IMG/VR virus record: IMGVR_UViG_3300017963_000161
Span: 1-34,943 of that record
DNA: 34,943 nucleotides
From: a virus
Strand: one strand, 5' to 3'
Below, in pieces: positions 29,758-34,943 of this stretch (positions within the stretch are counted from its first letter, which is position 1; every line of letters begins with the position of its first letter). A model generated the notes under the pieces. The model worked only from the letters and a program-made list of their open reading frames with translations. It did not search any database and was not told the DNA's origin. The position numbers were made by a program, and so were the translations under genes.

Positions 29758-30257
29758 GCATTATAAATTTAGGATTCGATATGAAAGATATCGAAAGTGA
29801 TTTCAAACCGATAGAGCCAGGCGAATATATCGCCTCTATAGATTCAATTGAAGCAGTTGAAGCAAGAGGCGGTCATATTATGGTTAAGATAGAATACACT
29901 ATAATGGAAGGACCATATTCCAGACGTAAGATCTTTAAGAATTATTGTGTAAATCATCCTAATCAAGTAGCTACAGAAATTGCTAGAAAACAATTAACTA
30001 ATGTAGCATATCTAACAGGAGTTTATAAAGAAGGTTCATCTTATAAAGAATTAAATACAGATGATCTTATCAATAAAACTATTGTTCTTAAGATTGATAT
30101 TGATGAAAAAAATCCAAAATATAATACAATAACTGGATATAAACCATCAGGACCGCTTAATGATAATACTGCTGAAAGAATTTTAGAAGAAATTGATAGC
30201 AATAAACTTCCTGATCCAACAAAGCCATTAGAGGTTGATGATGATATTCCGTTTTAG
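29754..30257 (+). CDS. ssDNA-binding protein, DUF669-type
   Basis: This 167-aa protein reads FKPIEPGEYIASIDSIEAVE, then HIMVKIEYTIMEGPYSRRKI, an OB-like beta core as in the DUF669 family of phage replication proteins. It ends in EVDDDIPF, matching the acidic C-terminal tip of bacterial SSB that recruits repair proteins. Close to recT and probably co-expressed. ATAAGGAGGAAAAAGA precedes the ATG at 29754. Confidence 0.85.
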   Translation: MSIINLGFDMKDIESDFKPIEPGEYIASIDSIEAVEARGGHIMVKIEYTIMEGPYSRRKIFKNYCVNHPNQVATEIARKQLTNVAYLTGVYKEGSSYKELNTDDLINKTIVLKIDIDEKNPKYNTITGYKPSGPLNDNTAERILEEIDSNKLPDPTKPLEVDDDIPF

Positions 30258-30303
30258 AAGATAAATTATGACAATTGATGAATTTTTATATTGGAGGTTT
30301 AAA

Positions 30304-30570
30304 ATGGAAACTGCGAGTGCAACGGTATTATTAACAAAGGATGAAATGGAAACAATAGTTGATTCATTATTAGATAGTATAAGAAGATATTGTGCTACTT
30401 CGTCTGAATCCGATCCTTCTCAGGTTGAAATTTATAATAGAGAAAAAATTTCACTTTTAGAAGATATTGCACCTCTATGTCAACATCCGATTCAATATTC
30501 TTTAATGGATAGAAATGATAAAGATGAATTATTATTTATTAAAAATTTTATCAATGCTGAAAAGGATTAA
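30304..30570 (+). CDS. 88-aa small protein
   Basis: This protein starts METASATVLLTKDEMETIVD and contains ESDPSQVEIYNREKISLLED. I chose the ATG at 30304 because TTGGAGGTTTAAA lies just upstream; an earlier ATG at 30268 has only AGAAGATAAATT. Helical, mixed charge. Not recognised. Confidence 0.66.
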   Translation: METASATVLLTKDEMETIVDSLLDSIRRYCATSSESDPSQVEIYNREKISLLEDIAPLCQHPIQYSLMDRNDKDELLFIKNFINAEKD

Positions 30571-30572
30571 TA

Positions 30573-30752
30573 ATGATAGCTACTTTTGAAGAAAAACAAC
30601 AGAATGATATAAAAGCTGTCTTGCGACATCTTTTCGAAAAGGCGATTATTATATCACAAACTAAAGAACATCAACAGGAAAAAAGAACAGTTTTAAGATT
30701 GGCTTTTAAACAGATAGTTCGCATAATGAATAAAAAACAGGCGGTAGTATAA
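30573..30752 (+). CDS. 59-aa small helical protein
   Basis: This protein starts MIATFEEKQQNDIKAVLRHL, mostly one or two basic helices (ending VRIMNKKQAVV). It begins 2 bp after the previous stop with AAAAGGATTAATA upstream. It is the last plus-strand gene before the convergent late operon. Function unknown. Confidence 0.6.
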   Translation: MIATFEEKQQNDIKAVLRHLFEKAIIISQTKEHQQEKRTVLRLAFKQIVRIMNKKQAVV

Positions 30753-30873
30753 AAATTAATACAGTATTTATTTTGCGCGAGTTATTTACATTTAGTGGCA
30801 ACAAGCTACAAGGAGTAAATAAAAAATAAATAAAGATATAGGTGAAAATCCTATCCACCTGAACCTGAATCTT
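30753..30873. other. Convergent intergenic region
   Basis: This 121-bp noncoding stretch lies between the recombination operon (plus) and the holin-like gene (minus). It has short hairpins (ATAGG/CCTAT around 30839-30855; AATAC/GTATT near 30760) that could terminate either side weakly. Nothing else is seen. Confidence 0.5.
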
Positions 30874-31083
30874 TTATCTATTTCTTAAATCATTTTTAAT
30901 TTCTCTAACATCTTCTTTTAGGGATTCTACTTCAGTAGTTAATTCAATTATTTTTTCTAATTTAGATTCAATATAATCAATTTTCACGAAATATCTTTTA
31001 ACGAGAACTGAGACAAGCCCTCCAGCTAATAAAATTCCGGATAAGATTCCAGTTATCTCTCTTATAACAACTTCTGCGCTCAC
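30874..31083 (-). CDS. Holin-like TM plus coiled-coil protein
   Basis: This 69-aa protein starts at GTG (31083); no in-frame ATG is nearby. One TM at ~10-30 (ITGILSGILLAGGLVSVLVK), then a heptad-rich helix (ESKLEKIIELTTEVESLKED). Small proteins with this plan occur in lysis cassettes as holins or holin regulators. It follows the YiiX-like and endolysin genes. The last gene on the late strand. Confidence 0.58.
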   Translation of the reverse strand: MSAEVVIREITGILSGILLAGGLVSVLVKRYFVKIDYIESKLEKIIELTTEVESLKEDVREIKNDLRNR

Positions 31084-31089
31084 AGCTCA

Positions 31090-31590
31090 TCACCGAAGTC
31101 TATCGATGTAAATTGAACGTCCAGAACCTTTTCTTAAAATTTCTTTTACAAGACCTCCAGGAGTGATAGCAGTCTCATCTAATTCAATGCCATTCATACG
31201 TATAACTGCATTTGCAAATTCAGCGCATTGCCATTTATCATCTTTTTTAGGTCGTAAACCTAATGCAGCTCTTGCACAATCATACCAAGAATATTTTTCT
31301 CCTAATTTACTTTCGATAAAATAACGAGCATCTTTAGATAAGTTCTTATCTATCCCAAAAATATGTGCAGGAAGTAATTTATTGATAGGTAAAAGACGTA
31401 CGCCCTTCCCTTCAAATGATTCTGCTATTGTAACAATATCATCTTTGATTTTATAAATGATTGCAACATGACTATAAGTTTCTTTCGTCCACAACCTAAT
31501 CATTCTGGAAAAAAAACTATTGCGAGATACTGCTAGAAGATCACCTTCTGAAATGAGATTTAATCTTATACTTTCTTTTAATGAGGCCAT
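31090..31590 (-). CDS. YiiX/NlpC-P60-like cysteine hydrolase
   Basis: This 166-aa protein has YSHVAIIY with His41 and KWQCAEFANAVI with Cys122, in the His-then-Cys order of circularly permuted NlpC/P60 (YaeF/YiiX) enzymes, plus GEKYSWYD between. These are amidases or peptidases of peptide or lipid substrates. Sited in the lysis cassette after a strong AAGGAGGATAT. It may cleave cell wall or modify the envelope; substrate unknown. Confidence 0.75.
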   Translation of the reverse strand: MASLKESIRLNLISEGDLLAVSRNSFFSRMIRLWTKETYSHVAIIYKIKDDIVTIAESFEGKGVRLLPINKLLPAHIFGIDKNLSKDARYFIESKLGEKYSWYDCARAALGLRPKKDDKWQCAEFANAVIRMNGIELDETAITPGGLVKEILRKGSGRSIYIDRLR

Positions 31591-31603
31591 ATATCCTCCT
31601 TGT

Positions 31604-32062
31604 TTATTTTATTAATTCTTCCAATATTTTATTATAATCTATTTCTTCAGCTTTTTCTACTAATATATGCACACTAGGAATTTGAGAATATTGTTTAGAT
31701 ACAATAGCTTGGCATACTAATTTATCGTCTTCATAAACAATACCGTTAAGAGCATCTTTCACAGCTTTTAACAGATTATCTACATCTGGTTTAACTGCAT
31801 GAAAAGAATGATTAGTAATTACTTCTTCTTTTTTCTTTCTAGACCAACTTTTAGGAGGACTAAAATTAAAAATAACAACAATAATAACAGCAACATCAAA
31901 AGGTACTCTGTTGCCCATTTCTTTTATAGCATGCCATTTTATTATTTCCTCATATTGAGCTGTTTTTTTAGGTGTATAAGTTACATGTTTTCCATTATTT
32001 ATTACACTTCGATGTCTTAATTTAGATATTGGTATTAAATTATCAATACTTAATCTAAACAT
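31604..32062 (-). CDS. rusA: RusA-family Holliday junction resolvase
   Basis: This 152-aa endonuclease has HAVKPDVDNLLKAVKDALNG, then IVYEDDKLV: the RusA signature with Asp93, Asp95 and Asp103 plus an acidic pair near 112. It probably resolves branched DNA before packaging. It overlaps the endolysin by 8 bp. Unusually, it is placed in the lysis region and not with the recombination operon. Length is typical (RusA 120 aa, phage forms longer). Confidence 0.9.
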   Translation of the reverse strand: MFRLSIDNLIPISKLRHRSVINNGKHVTYTPKKTAQYEEIIKWHAIKEMGNRVPFDVAVIIVVIFNFSPPKSWSRKKKEEVITNHSFHAVKPDVDNLLKAVKDALNGIVYEDDKLVCQAIVSKQYSQIPSVHILVEKAEEIDYNKILEELIK

Positions 32063-32453
32063 CTTTATATAATTCCCAATGCCCTAAATCACCTTTAAAT
32101 TCTTTCCATTCACTTGCTGATCTAATAGGGATTCCGCGAAGAGCAGCAATCGCTTGACCAAATCCTATGAATCTATTAATCAAAATATCATCACCATCTT
32201 GATCACCATTTACCATGCGTCCATCTACATAAGGATATACATCAACAGCTAATGATGGATCTTTATTATGTTTGCTATCAGGAAATTTGCATTTACTTAA
32301 TCCATCTGCATACATTTCATTTTGATCGCTTTCTCCTCTATATCCCCATGCAACCGTACAATCTCTCCATTTAATAAGCTCATTAAGCCAATCTTGAATA
32401 AGTGGATGACAAGTATCTCGCCGCACTCTTGATGATTTACTAAAATAATACAT
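32055..32453 (-). CDS. Endolysin, M15-family D-Ala/L-Ala-D-Glu peptidase
   Basis: This 132-aa protein has SKHNKDPSLAVDVYPYV, the SxHxxxxxAxD zinc motif (His62, Asp71), and C-terminal GDLGHWEL (His125). These three are the expected metal ligands. Also WGYRGESDQNEMYADG (substrate cleft). Compact like T5-type endolysin. No signal peptide or TM, so release would need a holin such as the 69-aa protein. It starts AAAGGATAGTATATG directly after the fibre gene. Confidence 0.9.
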   Translation of the reverse strand: MYYFSKSSRVRRDTCHPLIQDWLNELIKWRDCTVAWGYRGESDQNEMYADGLSKCKFPDSKHNKDPSLAVDVYPYVDGRMVNGDQDGDDILINRFIGFGQAIAALRGIPIRSASEWKEFKGDLGHWELYKDV

Positions 32454-32463
32454 ATACTATCCT

Positions 32464-34943
32464 TTATTGATAAGGTTTGGGGTGAACTACAACATGCATT
32501 TTGAAGTTATAAGTCCAGCCATCATCAGGTTCTTCTCGTATAGAAATAGAATGCTGACTTATAGAATCAATTGTTTCTATAGTTCCGTTAGTGCCATCTA
32601 GTTCACGAACTTGACCTGCAGTACCAGTTTGAGGATTGTATGAATTAGCATCTGCTGCAACTGGTATATCAATTAAAGTAGTATTATAATTAAAATGTGC
32701 TATGTGCATTACATCTGGCTCAACCTCATAACCAAAACAACTATAAATTGCAGAACTCATTTGTCCAGTAGTTCCTATAACAATATTATTATTATACGTA
32801 CAAGCTATTCTAGTTTCGGTCTTAGTTATTTCATCACGATCCTCAAAGCCCATAAACTTATATCCTCTATGCATTGCAAGTTTTTTAATAATTAAAGCAT
32901 CGCCACTTGATTCACTACCAGTAGTTCTTATCAATAAACCTAATCTAGTAGCTGAAGTATTAAATGATGCTAAACTTATATCATTCCAAGTCATTAATGA
33001 ATTACTTCCACTTATTGTAATATTTGAAGAACTTGCAACATAAGACCACGTTCCTGTTGCGTCAGAATCTAGTGTAGGTGTTGAACCCCACGTATCAATA
33101 GGATCCTGCAAACAATAATCATCTGTTGATGGAACCCATTGAATAATATCTATTTTAATAGATATTATTCCAGTGGCGCGACCATATAATCCAACAGATA
33201 ATGTCTCACCAGCAGCTTTCAAGTCTGTAAGAACAGTTGAAAATTCATCTAAATATAAAGGTTCATATCCACCTAAATATCCAGTTCCTGTAAGTTGTAA
33301 TACTAATTCATTTTCATTACTAGTGTTACGTTGAACATCAACAGTTGTACTACTTAATACTAAAAATGATGGTGTAACAGGGTCACCATCACTAAATGAA
33401 GAAAGTCCTACTCCTTTAATCCATAAAGGTATTTTTGAAAAATCACCAGAAACTAATAAATTCTTTGGTGGATTAAAGTTTAATACTGCAGTATCTAGTC
33501 TATAATAAGTAACATCTCCGCTTGATACATCTATTAAGGCATTTGTTATATCTTTTCCGTTAAAATAAACTACTCCAGTACTAGAAATACCAAATAGATC
33601 ATAAGTACTGGAAACACCAACTACTTCATCAACTTCTAAATAAAGAGTTGAACCAGAAACTACAAAAGCAGGTGTGGAACTATTCATACCAGAAGCATCT
33701 AATTTTTTAATATGTACATATGTATGCGTAGTTAAACCACCACTACAATTAAAAACATTACCAGTTGCAGTTCCACTAGTTCGAACTTCATCTATATCAA
33801 AATATGCACTTCCTAATTGATGCGTAACACAAGAATTACTAGAGCTATGTAATAAAAGTCCTATATTATAGTATTGAATATTATCATCATTTCCTATATG
33901 TACTATTGCACGTCCACTACCACTATTACTTATAATATTTGCATTAAAATATGCTGGATCATCGTCTGCAGCAGAAAAATGTTCCATTCCATCGCCAGAA
34001 GTTACAAGAAATTTATGACAAGAAAATGATGCTCCTGCTTTTAAGAAAATATTTGAATTACTGAACGTAGCAGCTCTACAGTCATACACACTATCTGCTA
34101 TTGTTATAAAACTGTCACTTGTATAGGTTCCATTATCTGTTATATAGAATTTAGATGCTGTTGATCCAGCAGCAGTATTAGCACTTGTTAAAGTTAATTT
34201 AGGAACTGATAGGTTTAAACCATCATTAGAGTCATTACCATTCTTACCTACATAATAAACATTAACTTGATCTGGCAGATCTGCACCACCAGCTGCTTGC
34301 CATGCTGCCGCAGTTGGTCCAGTTAGTGTAAGTACATAGCCTGTAGTTGAACCTGCAGCAGGCCATGTTACAGTATTAATAGATGCAACAGAACTTAAGG
34401 CTTTACTATTAACATCTAGATCTTTGCCAAGCTTAATAACACCAGTGCCATCTGGGATTAAATCAATATCATCATTGCTACCACTACCTGTACTTACAGT
34501 AATACTTCCGCTAGTAGTTGTAATCGTACCACCAGTAGGGAAAGTAATCCCTGTGAATCCACTTACAGCTCCACCATTAGCGGTAATAGTGCTTTCAATT
34601 AATCCATCTGGTGTGGCATTATTCTGCACAAAAGCATTAGCCGTCGAATAAGAAGCATAAGTATCCTGCAATCCTGTAAAAGTTTGCACGGAATTAAGAT
34701 CAATCCATGAAGTGCCATTATAAACTTTATAAGTATCTTCATCATCTACATAACAAGCATATCCTTCTTCTGTAACTGTTTCAGTCCAATCAGTTCCATT
34801 CCATTCATATATATAATCTTCAGTAACTGATTGCGCTGTACCAGAACTCGTTCCTGTTACAGTATTAATATAACGATCACCAACAGACGGGCTTCCAGGT
34901 TCTGCTGTTGTAAAATCTACTTCATCTATAACAGCTTTTTGCC
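32464..34943 (-). CDS. Giant tail fibre/tailspike, C-terminal part (continues from 1918)
   Basis: This is the same gene as 1-1918; the junction residues read through. The portion has a DUF2793-like YNGTSWIDL region, a second copy of the FTGL/FTDL...NNATPDGLIE module (cf. NNSTPDGLVE in the N-half), then a second beta-helix from ~826 (YYVGKNGNDSNDGL, the entry motif again). A lectin-like C-terminal part follows (GYKFMGFEDRDEITKTETRI to the end, VVVHPKPYQ). The ATG-like start at 34689 is internal. Ends TAA at 32464. Positions 34821-34943 duplicate 1-123. Confidence 0.88.
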   Translation of the reverse strand, partial: QKAVIDEVDFTTAEPGSPSVGDRYINTVTGTSSGTAQSVTEDYIYEWNGTDWTETVTEEGYACYVDDEDTYKVYNGTSWIDLNSVQTFTGLQDTYASYSTANAFVQNNATPDGLIESTITANGGAVSGFTGITFPTGGTITTTSGSITVSTGSGSNDDIDLIPDGTGVIKLGKDLDVNSKALSSVASINTVTWPAAGSTTGYVLTLTGPTAAAWQAAGGADLPDQVNVYYVGKNGNDSNDGLNLSVPKLTLTSANTAAGSTASKFYITDNGTYTSDSFITIADSVYDCRAATFSNSNIFLKAGASFSCHKFLVTSGDGMEHFSAADDDPAYFNANIISNSGSGRAIVHIGNDDNIQYYNIGLLLHSSSNSCVTHQLGSAYFDIDEVRTSGTATGNVFNCSGGLTTHTYVHIKKLDASGMNSSTPAFVVSGSTLYLEVDEVVGVSSTYDLFGISSTGVVYFNGKDITNALIDVSSGDVTYYRLDTAVLNFNPPKNLLVSGDFSKIPLWIKGVGLSSFSDGDPVTPSFLVLSSTTVDVQRNTSNENELVLQLTGTGYLGGYEPLYLDEFSTVLTDLKAAGETLSVGLYGRATGIISIKIDIIQWVPSTDDYCLQDPIDTWGSTPTLDSDATGTWSYVASSSNITISGSNSLMTWNDISLASFNTSATRLGLLIRTTGSESSGDALIIKKLAMHRGYKFMGFEDRDEITKTETRIACTYNNNIVIGTTGQMSSAIYSCFGYEVEPDVMHIAHFNYNTTLIDIPVAADANSYNPQTGTAGQVRELDGTNGTIETIDSISQHSISIREEPDDGWTYNFKMHVVVHPKPYQ
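34821..34943. repeat. Terminal direct repeat, right copy
   Basis: This is an exact copy of positions 1-123. It marks the point where the circular genome was opened. It lies inside the tail-fibre gene and should be counted once. Confidence 0.93.

Noticed and set aside
34424-34689. ATG at 34689 as the start of a separate 741-aa tail protein, and plus-strand reading at 34424-34651
   Set aside because: The frame is open upstream and joins 1-1918 exactly across the circular junction, with no RBS at 34689. The plus-strand reading is a shadow of the fibre gene.

Overview
The window is one complete, circularly closed genome of an AT-rich tailed phage (roughly one third G+C by eye). The last 123 bases (34821-34943) repeat the first 123 exactly, so the unique circle is 34,820 bp. 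One 1,424-codon tail-fibre gene reads in frame through the junction. The virion genes are P22-like: large terminase, long P22-type portal, scaffold, P22-type coat, gp4-like and gp10-like tail-completion proteins, then three ejection-type proteins. This points to a short-tailed podovirus. The P22-like virion, an M15 endolysin, strong AGGAGG ribosome binding sites and sigma70-type promoters suggest a Gram-negative, probably proteobacterial, host. The host cannot be named from the sequence alone.

Layout. (1) A late block of about 25 kb runs on the minus strand from 21146 down through position 1/34820 to 30874: small proteins, TerS candidate, TerL, portal, scaffold, coat, gp4-like, gp10-like, ejection proteins, collar-domain tail protein, spike-base-like protein, giant beta-helix fibre, M15 endolysin, RusA, a YiiX-like cysteine hydrolase and a holin-like membrane protein. 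(2) A small plus-strand island (13291-14821) interrupts this block between the portal-proximal genes and the scaffold. It holds an invertase/resolvase-type serine recombinase, an unusual C-rich noncoding stretch with direct repeats, and an AlpA/excisionase-type HTH gene. (3) A plus-strand early block (21276-25797) starts at a strong promoter and carries many small proteins: two pentapeptide-repeat proteins, three related TM-plus-coil proteins, a second HTH protein, a DUF6496-like basic peptide and a predicted secreted peptide. A promoter followed by two long RNA-type hairpins lies near its end. (4) A minus-strand replication operon (27776-25903) has an XRE regulator, a small acidic protein, a lambda-O-like initiator with iteron arrays inside its coding sequence, and a helicase-loader-like protein. 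(5) A plus-strand recombination operon (27868-30752) has small helical proteins, a RecT/Bet annealing protein, a DUF669-type ssDNA-binding protein with an SSB-like acidic tail, and other small proteins.

Together these look like a self-contained replication and recombination programme (initiator plus loader, RecT plus SSB-like protein, RusA), a P22-style headful packaging and ejection machine, and a host-interaction early region. No integrase, partition system or exonuclease was recognised. The most unusual signals are the 12-bp-spaced iterons in the initiator gene, the promoter-driven double hairpin at 24740-24920, the pair of pentapeptide-repeat proteins, the recombinase island with its C-rich block, the tandem duplication that copies a ribosome binding site, and a frameshifted gene with ligase-like motifs.
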